A DNA stretch of 51,317 nucleotides from IMG/VR virus record IMGVR_UViG_3300030333_006369, positions 288-51,604 of that record; one strand, given 5' to 3'. Origin of the DNA: a virus. A program made the position numbers and the translations under genes. The notes beneath the pieces are model-generated. The model saw only the letters and a list, made by a program, of their open reading frames with translations, searched no databases and was not told the origin of the DNA. This document shows positions 43,538-51,317 of the stretch, one piece after another (within the stretch, counting starts at the first letter, position 1; each line of letters begins with the position of its first letter).

Positions 43538-45855
43538 GTCAACACGAATTAATGGAAGCTCAGATTTTAGCTGATCCAGTTTATTTTGCTGAGATGTACT
43601 TAAAATCCCCTTCAAATCCAAAAGAAGATTTAGTATTACGTCCTTACCAAAAAGCTATTCTACGAGATAGAACTCAAAAAAGAGTATTAAGAATGGGACG
43701 TCGTACGGGTAAAACAGTAACATTAGCAATAGAAGCTATATGGAAAGCGTATACTCACAATAATAGAGAAGTACTGCTAGTAGCAGGATATGATTCTCAA
43801 GTACAAACTATTTTTAATTTAATATTTAGAATGGCCAGAGATGCCTCAGAAATATCAGGATCTATTGAACGGACAAGAATGAGACCATATGAAATATGGT
43901 TTAAAAATGGCTCTGTTATAATGGGGTATGTAGGAAATAATGCAGTTCGTGGTAAATGTTTTCCTGCAAACACAAATGTTGTAATGTGGGATAGAACTCT
44001 TAAATCTATTAAAGACTTAGCAGTAGGAGACGAAGTATTATCTGTTAACACTGAAGATAGTGATGGAAAGTCAATAAAAGGAACAGTTTCTGCTGTCCAT
44101 GATAACGGAGTTCAAGATATATATGAACTAGAAACTACTAGTGAAAGAGTAGTACACTCCACAGATAATCATAAATTTATGTGTCTGTATAGAGGATGGA
44201 CTGAGCTTAAAGATATAAATACTCAAGAGAATAAAGATCATAGAGCAGATTTTGTTTCAGTTATTCATCCAGATGGCAGTTCTTACTGGGCGAGAGTTAA
44301 GCGTGTTAAAAAGATAGGCAAAGCAGCAACTTATGATGTCACAATTGACGACTATCATAATCTTGTCGTTTTTAATGATTATCCAGCTACTTCGGGAGCT
44401 GTTGCAACTGGAGCTAGTGTAGCATCGGGGCACACAGTGCAAGGAGATCATACTGGAGGATTCTTAGCACATAATTCGGCTAATGATTTATATATTGACG
44501 AGGTTGATTCTATTCCTTTTAATTCCCTAATAGAGGCAGTCATACCTATTGAAACTACCTATAAAGATACTACTTTAACTGTCTCAGGAACTCCTACAGG
44601 TAGACGTGAGTATTTTTATCAAGTATCTACTAATAAAGAAGAATTAGGATTTGGGGAACATCATTACCCTTCTATGGTTAGTCCAGAGTGGTCTGCTCAA
44701 AGAGAAAAAGAATTAAAGGTTATTACTCCAGTATCTCAATTTGAGCATGAGTATAAAGCTGAATTTGGAAGTGCGGCAGACGGAGTATTTAAGAATCATC
44801 ATATAGATCAAAATTTATATGTATATGATTATAATGATTTAAAGCTAAATCCAAATAATCAATATATACTTGGAGTAGATTGGAACGAGTCTCAGTATGG
44901 TGTTCAGGCTGTAGTACTTGAAATTATGAACCAAGAAGAAGAGTTAATTCCGTATAATGATGGAGAATGGAAAACAGCTGCAGGAGAAATTATAAATCCA
45001 GTAAAGAAAAAAAATGTATTAAGAGTTTTTTATGCAGATAATGTAGACGGTGCGGAGTATACAAATATGGGCGCTGTAGACTTTATACTAAAATTAATGA
45101 AAAAAATTCCATTTAGTTCTTTAGTGTTTGATAGGGGACACGGAGAAGCAAACTATGAAATGCTTCGAATTTCTATTGATAAAGGGACAGGTCCTTTAGG
45201 GGCAAAAGCTACAGGATTAAAACATCAATTAGATAATATGATGTCAGTAGATATGGGTGGATCTTTTGAAATCATAGATAAAGTTTCTGGAAAAACAACT
45301 AAAGCTTTAACAAAAAATGTTATAGTTAAAAACGCTCAGTTATTAAATGAGGAAAACAGACTAGTAATTCCAGCAGTTAACAAAAAAGGGAAAACTGTCG
45401 AAAATGACGAATTAAAACTTATAGGGCAAATGAGAGGTTATGTAGTAGCTCGTTATGGAAAGACTGGAGAGATATATGAATCTACTGTACGAGATGAACT
45501 AGATCATAGACTTGATGCTTTCATGCTAGCGATACATGGATACATGCTAGATACATCTCAATTTCATAGATGGGATTCGGATTTAATTGTAGATCAAACT
45601 GATACAATACTATCCACTAACGCTAAGCCAGGATGGCGTTCTAAATTTAAAGAGCAGAATTTACCCTCAGTTGAGAATAGGAATGGCATAACTATATATA
45701 GGCATGGAGATCATGCCGCTCCAGGGGAACCAGGAGAATACACAAGAGATAAAAATGGGAATTTAAAAAAGGTTGGAATTAAGAAACAAAATGAAACTAA
45801 AACTTTTAAGCACAGTTCAAGAAGTTTAATTAATAAACCTAAGAGAAGATTTTAA
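43522..45855 (+). CDS. terL: Terminase large subunit with an in-frame mini-intein (777 aa)
   Basis: The DNA-packaging motor ATPase and nuclease. The start is the ATG at 43522, where GGGAG lies 6 bases upstream; a TTG 24 bases earlier lacks a site. Walker A GRRTGKT is at about residues 59-65; Walker B LYIDEVDSIP follows the intein at about 323-332; SGTPTG is the coupling motif. The nuclease domain has GVDWNES, VFDRGHGEANYEM and DELDHRLDAFMLAIHG. The intein (residues 146-318) splits the ATPase between VRGK and SANDL. After splicing the host protein is about 604 residues, normal for the family. It precedes a virion protein and the portal, as in most head modules. Confidence 0.93.
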   Translation: MSDQLSQHELMEAQILADPVYFAEMYLKSPSNPKEDLVLRPYQKAILRDRTQKRVLRMGRRTGKTVTLAIEAIWKAYTHNNREVLLVAGYDSQVQTIFNLIFRMARDASEISGSIERTRMRPYEIWFKNGSVIMGYVGNNAVRGKCFPANTNVVMWDRTLKSIKDLAVGDEVLSVNTEDSDGKSIKGTVSAVHDNGVQDIYELETTSERVVHSTDNHKFMCLYRGWTELKDINTQENKDHRADFVSVIHPDGSSYWARVKRVKKIGKAATYDVTIDDYHNLVVFNDYPATSGAVATGASVASGHTVQGDHTGGFLAHNSANDLYIDEVDSIPFNSLIEAVIPIETTYKDTTLTVSGTPTGRREYFYQVSTNKEELGFGEHHYPSMVSPEWSAQREKELKVITPVSQFEHEYKAEFGSAADGVFKNHHIDQNLYVYDYNDLKLNPNNQYILGVDWNESQYGVQAVVLEIMNQEEELIPYNDGEWKTAAGEIINPVKKKNVLRVFYADNVDGAEYTNMGAVDFILKLMKKIPFSSLVFDRGHGEANYEMLRISIDKGTGPLGAKATGLKHQLDNMMSVDMGGSFEIIDKVSGKTTKALTKNVIVKNAQLLNEENRLVIPAVNKKGKTVENDELKLIGQMRGYVVARYGKTGEIYESTVRDELDHRLDAFMLAIHGYMLDTSQFHRWDSDLIVDQTDTILSTNAKPGWRSKFKEQNLPSVENRNGITIYRHGDHAAPGEPGEYTRDKNGNLKKVGIKKQNETKTFKHSSRSLINKPKRRF
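43957..44475 (+). other. Mini-intein inserted in the terminase ATPase
   Basis: 173 codons starting with Cys1 (CFPANTNVVMWDRTLKSIKDL, block A) and ending FLAHN before Ser+1 (block G). Block B is VVHSTDNHKF with the expected T-x-x-H; block F is YDVTIDDYHNLVVF. The length leaves no room for a homing endonuclease. A stretch GAVATGASVASGHTVQGDH between blocks F and G is unusual. All residues needed for splicing are present. Confidence 0.9.
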
Positions 45856-48119
45856 TGAGTGATGATGCATATAATAGTCAGCTAAGCAGCGAGATAGATT
45901 CGTTTTTTGATAATCTTAGAATAACTGCAAGAAAAAGAAGAAGGCAGTTACGTAAGATGGGAGAAGACGGACTACTAACTTATTGTGAAGATTCCAACGG
46001 TATGACTTACAATGAGTATCAAGATAAAAAATCATGTAAAGCTGCTGGATATAAATGGCGAGACATGCGACCTCTAGGAGATAGGCTTAAAGAAAAGTCT
46101 GATGCTTGGAAGAAAATAAAGAGCGCTCCTGATAGGCATCTAGATCAAATTAAAGAAGATTTAGTAAGAAAGATGCAAGACTTATCCAAAGACTCTAATC
46201 CTAGAGTAAATCTAGCCCACAATAGTTCTTTTGTAGAAATCCCATATAAAGTATTTAGAGAAGCTGCTGAGCAAGGAAGAGATTGGATGGAATTTGATTA
46301 TGATGCAAGTGATCCATTTAGATTTCCGAGACCCGCTCAAAAGAAAATGTTTAGAGAGGATGATCCAATTTCTGTTGATTTTACAGAAGACGCTAATCTC
46401 TATATTGGTATTACAAAAACTAGTATTGTGCATGCTGTTACTAATAATATTGGATCAGTGGATATGGCAAGAGCTCACAATGGAGATCGTAGCCTTACCG
46501 CTGCATTTTCAATGGGTATTAAAAAAGCTAAGTTCTCTCACCCTGCTAATCCAGGAGATAAAGGAAAATTAAGAGTGTGGTTCTACACTATGCCTGAAAA
46601 AAATGAGGCAATTCCTAAAGATGATTTTACACAATATGTTCCTGTTGATATGACTAATACTAATTATGATAATCAAAATATTTGGATAGGAAGATACATA
46701 GATCCTGATGCTGTATCAGCAGATGTTGCTTCTACCTTTATGGAGTATTGGAAGGGTGATATGAATAATGGTATGCAAAAAATGAGTAATAGATTTGCTC
46801 AAGACGTGCTAACTATGACTCAAGAAGAGATTTTTTCAAGAGAGTTTTTCTGCTGTGTTTTCTTTGAAATTATTTCTGGAATACCTCATTTAAAAGATTA
46901 TCTAGGAGAAAATTTAGGATTAGATCCAAATCATTTAGAACAAGTTTATATATGGTGGATTGAACAAAAATTAAAAGGAGAAACAGATCCGGCTAAGATT
47001 GCTAAGCTAGAAGCAGAAAAAGCAGAGTGGGAATCAAAAGAGTATAGTATAGAACAGTTTTTAATTGATCTAAAAGGCGATATTGCTGAGATTAAAAAAT
47101 GGGTTGAAATTATTATAGGCTTATATACTTCTCAAGGAATGGGTTTTAGTTTACCTGGCTTAGGTATAAATATTTTAAAGATTTTAATTAATGCAGTTCA
47201 TATGACTTTACACTTCTTAATAGATGAAGTTCAAACTGAAGTTACTAGAAAAATATTTGAATGGGTTGAGGAACGAAAAGAAGAAATAAATGAATTTGTT
47301 AAAGAAGAGTTAGAAAAACAAGGATATTGTGATGACGATGAGTGGACAACCAAAACAAATTGTGAAGAAAATGGAGGAGTCTGGACTTATGCCGGTAATT
47401 ATAAAACTGCTGCAGCGCAATGCTTACCTTGGGAGCAACTAATTGTTCTCTTAGCAGAAATGTTAACCGGAGAAGGTACAGGATTATTTGATCAATTAAG
47501 AGGATATGTTGATAGAATGAAAAGAGCAATGATGCTTAGATCTAGAAATATGGGACTTCCTGCTTATCAGTTTGAAGCAGAAGCCCAAAAAGATAAAACA
47601 TTAAAATTCTTATATGGTTTGCTTGATATTTGTGATTGGCTTTTAGCTTTAAATGCAGACGCACTCACAGTATGTGGAGCCTACTCTAGAGACTTATCTA
47701 TGCTAGGAGAAGATACTTATGCTGATGCAGTTACAGATACTTTGGGCGGAATAAATCCATCAACAGATTCTATTACTACTGGTTATAGCACAGATGAACT
47801 TATACCTCCTTCTAATAGTAGGCTTGCCGGTAGTGGGAGTTCTGGAGATAATGTAAATGTTTCTGGAAATCATCCTACGCAGTTCTCATCAACAACAAAG
47901 ATTGACATAACTGGTAATATAGTCGACCCTATAGGATTATTAGTATATAGAACCGATGCAGATGTAAGTAAGTTTTTCAATCAGTACATGGGACTTTCTC
48001 CAGAAGAAGCAGCTGAAGCAGTTACATCCGCTAAAAAAGGAGAATGTTTTTCTAAAATGTCAAAAGAGGATGCTGACAGATTACAAGAAATTTTAAATAA
48101 TGCAGGGGTGAAAATTTAA
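45855..48119 (+). CDS. Probable virion protein between terminase and portal (754 aa)
   Basis: It overlaps the terminase stop and abuts the portal start (TAATG). It begins with a helical region, then two Cys/Trp modules (YCEDSNGMTYNEYQDKKSCK followed by AAGYKW, near residue 35; GYCDDDEW...CEENGGVW near 492) flank a mixed region. The C-terminal 200 residues are helical with a Gly/Ser linker. No known head or neck family is recognised. Its place suggests a head or portal-associated protein. Confidence 0.65.
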   Translation: MSDDAYNSQLSSEIDSFFDNLRITARKRRRQLRKMGEDGLLTYCEDSNGMTYNEYQDKKSCKAAGYKWRDMRPLGDRLKEKSDAWKKIKSAPDRHLDQIKEDLVRKMQDLSKDSNPRVNLAHNSSFVEIPYKVFREAAEQGRDWMEFDYDASDPFRFPRPAQKKMFREDDPISVDFTEDANLYIGITKTSIVHAVTNNIGSVDMARAHNGDRSLTAAFSMGIKKAKFSHPANPGDKGKLRVWFYTMPEKNEAIPKDDFTQYVPVDMTNTNYDNQNIWIGRYIDPDAVSADVASTFMEYWKGDMNNGMQKMSNRFAQDVLTMTQEEIFSREFFCCVFFEIISGIPHLKDYLGENLGLDPNHLEQVYIWWIEQKLKGETDPAKIAKLEAEKAEWESKEYSIEQFLIDLKGDIAEIKKWVEIIIGLYTSQGMGFSLPGLGINILKILINAVHMTLHFLIDEVQTEVTRKIFEWVEERKEEINEFVKEELEKQGYCDDDEWTTKTNCEENGGVWTYAGNYKTAAAQCLPWEQLIVLLAEMLTGEGTGLFDQLRGYVDRMKRAMMLRSRNMGLPAYQFEAEAQKDKTLKFLYGLLDICDWLLALNADALTVCGAYSRDLSMLGEDTYADAVTDTLGGINPSTDSITTGYSTDELIPPSNSRLAGSGSSGDNVNVSGNHPTQFSSTTKIDITGNIVDPIGLLVYRTDADVSKFFNQYMGLSPEEAAEAVTSAKKGECFSKMSKEDADRLQEILNNAGVKI
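47902..47912 (+). promoter_or_regulatory. In-gene TTGACATAACT motif ahead of the portal gene
   Basis: A full match inside the 754-residue gene, 207 bases before the portal start; it reads Ile-Asp-Ile-Thr in frame. GACATAACT encodes Asp-Ile-Thr in each of the three in-gene copies. Confidence 0.35.
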
Positions 48120-49879
48120 TGGCTCAAAGAAAACGATCAATATTAAACCCACTTTCATGGTTCCAAGGAACTGATACTTCTTTAGAAGAAAAAGTGGAAT
48201 CAATTATAAATAGAAGAAATCAATCTATGGAAGCTCCTGTAGAAGGAGGAGCTTTTGTTAAGGACGCAAAGTCATTAAGTGTTGCTAATATTTTGGCACA
48301 GCTAAAAGCAAAAGTATTATCTGCATTAACAGGAGGAAGCAGAGGAGTTTACATAAAACCTGAATGGGATTTTAGAAAGGTAGCTCTTGCTTTTTCAAAT
48401 GAATCTATTTTTAGAAGAGCTGTAGAAAAATATGTAGAACAAATTAGAAAACACGAGTGGGAGTTTGTTGGAAATAATCCTTCTACTGTGGAGTATATTA
48501 GAAAAAGATTTGATCAAATGGCTACAGTTACGAATAAACCTACATCTGAGTTATTTGATGAGATTGCTTTTAATTTAGTTTTGTATAGTAATTCTTTAAT
48601 TGCTAAACAACGAAATAGAAGAGCTTCTGGAGGAAAAGAAAGAACAACATTTGATGGCTATAAAAGAGTACCAGTTGCTGGTTACTTTTGCGTAGATCCT
48701 GCTACTGTCGAGGTAGACAGAGATGACTATGGCAATGTTAGAAAATGGAAACAAATAAGAGAGGACGGTTCAGTAGTAACTAGATTTAATAAAGAATTAA
48801 ATGCGGATACAGCAATAGAATGGCCAGCTTACAATATGATTCATGTTAAAGACAAAGGAGCATCTCCTTCTAATTATTTCTTTGCAATGCCCATGTCAAC
48901 GCCTGTGATAGCAGACATGCAAGCATTAAGAGAATTAGAAGAACTTTTATTACTTGAATCTATAAAAGTAGCTGTTCCTAAATTACATGCAAAAGTTGGA
49001 AATAAAGATCAACCAGGGACTCAAGAACAAGTAGATGATTTAGCTTCAACTATTAGAAATTTAACAGGCGATGGAGTAATGATAACTACTGAAAGAGTTG
49101 AGATTGAAGATGTCGCTAAAGCAACAAGTGCTAATAATATATTAACCTCAGCTTTAACTTATTTTAGGGCTAGAGTATTAGCAGGATTAGGAATGTCTGA
49201 TGTAGCAATGGGAGCAGGAGATACTGCTAATAGAGCAACTGCTCAAGTAATGAATTCAGAAATTCAAAGTACATCTGCTAAGTTCCAAAGAATCATTAAA
49301 AAAGCAGTAGAATTTCATATGGTTAAAGAATTATTGTATGAAGCAGGGTTCACAGAATTTACACTAGGTCCTGATAATATGGTTGAACTTTCTATTCCTG
49401 AAGTAGCATTACAGGAAAAAATAGCAAGAGAGGCTCATCATTTAAATTTATATTTATCCAATGGAATAACTCATTCTGAATTAAGAAAAGAGTTAGGTAA
49501 AGATTTACTAGAGGGAGTACAAGAAGATGATATGTACTTAAATAGAGTTTCTATTCCTTTAGCAGAAGCAGGAGGAAATGATTCTGCTCAACAAAATGCA
49601 TCAAGTAATACTTCAAGGCCTTCCAATCAGCATGGAAAGCAACTTGCTAAACCTAAAGTATCAAAAGATAATTATCAAAAACTCTGGGATAAATGTCTTT
49701 CGGTTAGGACGAGAAAGCAAGTAGATAAACTAATCGTAGAATCTAACTTAGACCCGTATGACATAACTATACTGCAGGTAATGATATCTAACTATTTGAA
49801 TACCTATAGCTTAAAAGACACGGTAAAGTTTGTATTCTCTGCTTTAGAGGATAGGCTAACTGGGAGTATCAATGGATAA
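48119..49879 (+). CDS. Portal protein
   Basis: A 586-residue portal, the ring at one capsid vertex through which DNA is packaged. Typical features are present: FVKDAKSLSVANILAQLK, then SNESIFRRAVEKYVEQIRKHEWEF; the wing and stem region YGNVRKWKQIREDG, NMIHVKDKGA and PVIADMQALRELEELLLLESI; the YFRARVLAGLGMSDVAMGAGD segment found in many portals; a Ser/Asn-rich linker near residues 490-520; and a helical C-terminal domain. It follows the terminase region and precedes the prohead protease, the classic order. The start is TAATG-coupled. Confidence 0.9.
   Translation: MAQRKRSILNPLSWFQGTDTSLEEKVESIINRRNQSMEAPVEGGAFVKDAKSLSVANILAQLKAKVLSALTGGSRGVYIKPEWDFRKVALAFSNESIFRRAVEKYVEQIRKHEWEFVGNNPSTVEYIRKRFDQMATVTNKPTSELFDEIAFNLVLYSNSLIAKQRNRRASGGKERTTFDGYKRVPVAGYFCVDPATVEVDRDDYGNVRKWKQIREDGSVVTRFNKELNADTAIEWPAYNMIHVKDKGASPSNYFFAMPMSTPVIADMQALRELEELLLLESIKVAVPKLHAKVGNKDQPGTQEQVDDLASTIRNLTGDGVMITTERVEIEDVAKATSANNILTSALTYFRARVLAGLGMSDVAMGAGDTANRATAQVMNSEIQSTSAKFQRIIKKAVEFHMVKELLYEAGFTEFTLGPDNMVELSIPEVALQEKIAREAHHLNLYLSNGITHSELRKELGKDLLEGVQEDDMYLNRVSIPLAEAGGNDSAQQNASSNTSRPSNQHGKQLAKPKVSKDNYQKLWDKCLSVRTRKQVDKLIVESNLDPYDITILQVMISNYLNTYSLKDTVKFVFSALEDRLTGSING
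49759..49768 (+). promoter_or_regulatory. In-gene TGACATAACT motif near the portal end
   Basis: TATGACATAACTATACTG reads Tyr-Asp-Ile-Thr and lies 113 bases before the Com-like gene. It could direct separate transcription of protease and capsid genes. Confidence 0.35.
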
Positions 49880-50219
49880 AAAAGAATATGCTGAATTTAG
49901 ATGCCCTTCTTGCGCATCTCTTCTTTGCAAGTATATGGATGTTGAATCTCCATCGGCTGTAGAGATAAAATGCCAAAAACGAGGCTGCGGGAACATTGCT
50001 ATTAGAGCAAATTGTGTTCCTACTAAACTAGTTGAATTAAGGTGCACGCACGTTGATGATAAAAAATCAGAGAAGTGGGGAGCACCTACTGTTTGTAATA
50101 AATTATTATCTAAGATTATACCAGGAAGTGACGTTGAAATTAAATGCCCTAGATGCAAAAAAATAACTTATAGTAAAGAACAATTTCCAGAGTTATTATC
50201 GGAGGAAACTTATGAGTAA
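49872..50219 (+). CDS. Com-like double zinc-finger protein (115 aa)
   Basis: Two similar zinc units: FRCPSCASLLCKY ... VEIKCQKRGCGN (residues about 9-41) and LRCTH...CNKLLSKI ... VEIKCPRCKK (about 57-95). The 'CP.C..LL.K......EIKCPRC' pattern is that of Mu Com, an RNA-binding translational activator; here it is doubled. GGGAG lies ahead of the ATG. It overlaps the portal and the protease genes by 8 bases each, so it is embedded in the head operon and may regulate it. Confidence 0.7.
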   Translation: MDKKEYAEFRCPSCASLLCKYMDVESPSAVEIKCQKRGCGNIAIRANCVPTKLVELRCTHVDDKKSEKWGAPTVCNKLLSKIIPGSDVEIKCPRCKKITYSKEQFPELLSEETYE

Positions 50220-51317
50220 AATGTTAAATTCTTTTTCGGATGAGCAAGTAAATAATGCAAGTGATAATCATACTATTATTTCAAGTTCAGGAAAAGAGAA
50301 ACCAGAATCGCTAGTAATCACAATAGATGCGACACATGCTGGTTATAAAAACAAAAATTTCTTTTATTATGATCCACAATCTATGAAGTATGCAGTACAT
50401 CAAGATACGTGGACAAAACCTTTCCCAAAACCATTGCTTAAGAATCATGATCTTGATTCTGAACCTTTAGGTAGAGTTCAAGCCGCAAGATACATTGACA
50501 CAATGGACGGGAAAGGCTACACTCAACTTGACGTTAAAGTAACTGATAGTGAGGCTATTGATAAAATTTTAGATGGTAGATATTTAACCGTGTCAACTCA
50601 CGGCGCTCCTATGAAGGACGCGGATTTAAAACATAACTTTGTTCAATGTTCTATTTGTGGAACAAATTTAAACAAAGATGAATGGTGCGGGCACAGCAGA
50701 GGCCAAGTTTATACCGATGAAGATAGTGGCGTAGAAGAAGTATGCTACTGGAAAGTTGGAGCTATGGACTACAAAGAAGTATCTATAGTAAATAATCCAG
50801 CAGATAACGATGGAACTACTGCTGCGCAAATTACTGCTGTTTCAATGATAGACGGAGAAAATCCGGCGCTTGGAGCAACAGATAAAGAAGAAAATAAAAA
50901 TTCAAATTTTTTAATTTTTAGAGATTCAGATGTAGAATATGCAGATGAATCTTTTTTAAATTTAGAAGATAAAAAATCAGTTGTTGCTAATTTAGCTTTA
51001 TGGGATTCAGTTGGTCAGGATGCTGAAAAGTATGTAGCTAGTAAGGGTCTTATACTTACTGCTAACAAACCTTTTAAAGGCGATATACCTGGCGATACAG
51101 ATGGTGATTTAATTGCTGAAGATGATTCTAAAGCAGGATATCCACCTAACTGTAAACCTGGATATAAAGTAGCTACTGTAGATGGTAAGAAGAAATGTGT
51201 ACCTTCTGATAAAGGTAAAAGCAAAACTTCTTCCAAAAAGAAAAAGTCTTCATATGATGCTGAAGTATTATTAGAGGATATTCTAAATTTAAAAGAATCA
51301 GAAACTGATGCGAATAC
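50212..51317 (+). CDS. Prohead protease, partial at the window end
   Basis: It opens at the ATG at 50212 with GGAGG about 6 bases upstream and runs past the edge (368 codons visible). KNHDLDSEPLGRVQAARY (residues 78-95) supplies the catalytic His79, and GRYLTVSTHG (122-131) the Ser128 of the caudovirus prohead protease fold; EVSIVNNPAD (189-198) is its usual end. A zinc insert (CSICG 146-150, CGH 159-161) lies between, as in some large-phage proteases. The visible C-terminal extension is Asp/Lys-rich with a Cys pair (NCKPGYKV...KKCVPS) and a Lys/Ser tail, possibly a fused scaffold. The major capsid gene is expected next. Confidence 0.85.
   Translation, partial: MSKMLNSFSDEQVNNASDNHTIISSSGKEKPESLVITIDATHAGYKNKNFFYYDPQSMKYAVHQDTWTKPFPKPLLKNHDLDSEPLGRVQAARYIDTMDGKGYTQLDVKVTDSEAIDKILDGRYLTVSTHGAPMKDADLKHNFVQCSICGTNLNKDEWCGHSRGQVYTDEDSGVEEVCYWKVGAMDYKEVSIVNNPADNDGTTAAQITAVSMIDGENPALGATDKEENKNSNFLIFRDSDVEYADESFLNLEDKKSVVANLALWDSVGQDAEKYVASKGLILTANKPFKGDIPGDTDGDLIAEDDSKAGYPPNCKPGYKVATVDGKKKCVPSDKGKSKTSSKKKKSSYDAEVLLEDILNLKESETDAN

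Overview
The window is part of the genome of a tailed double-stranded DNA phage, most likely infecting an AT-rich aquatic (probably marine) bacterium. Support comes from a large terminase, a portal, a prohead protease, very large fibre-type virion proteins, and auxiliary genes typical of marine phages (phoH, GroES, ClpP-like, ribosomal protein bS21, glutamine synthetase). Clear AGGAG-type ribosome binding sites suggest a host that uses Shine-Dalgarno initiation. No integrase, repressor, CRISPR array or complete canonical tRNA was found.

The layout is divergent around 5.7-5.94 kb. The left arm (1-5695) is read leftward. It holds small unknown proteins, several with membrane segments, and a large protein with a DNDGD motif that I read as a two-barrel (YonO/QDE-1-like) phage RNA polymerase. 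Its intergenic RNA is dense in hairpins, including elements that resemble tRNAs with the T-arm stacked on the acceptor stem. The right arm (5940-51317) is read rightward and is more AT-rich.

In order, the right arm has: a small cluster with a SET-domain protein and an acyl-CoA thioesterase (5.9-7.1 kb); collagen-like fibre proteins and a candidate structured RNA with its own terminator (7.1-12.3 kb); a collagen-HtrA protease fusion (12.4-15.1 kb); small membrane proteins and a nuclease-like protein (15.1-16.4 kb); a phosphoribosyltransferase-glutamine synthetase pair and a holin-like protein (16.6-18.5 kb); a family of giant virion proteins (18.7-30.6 kb); a mixed block with PhoH, a degenerate peptide deformylase, GroES, a homing-endonuclease-associated repeat protein and a ClpP-like protein (31-40 kb); then a packaging and head module of Gly/Ala-rich proteins, bS21, a Hint-like protein, an intein-containing terminase, a virion protein, the portal, a Com-like zinc protein and the prohead protease (40.8-51.3 kb).

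Two signals run across the right arm. The first is a short motif, TTGACATAACT or close variants, at eleven positions, all on the plus strand and mostly just ahead of gene groups; it may be the promoter of the phage's own polymerase. The second is a small Cys/Gly/Trp module (about C-x(n)-C-x3-GG-x-W) that recurs in six otherwise unrelated virion proteins. All functions are inferred from reading the sequence only; no database search was possible.
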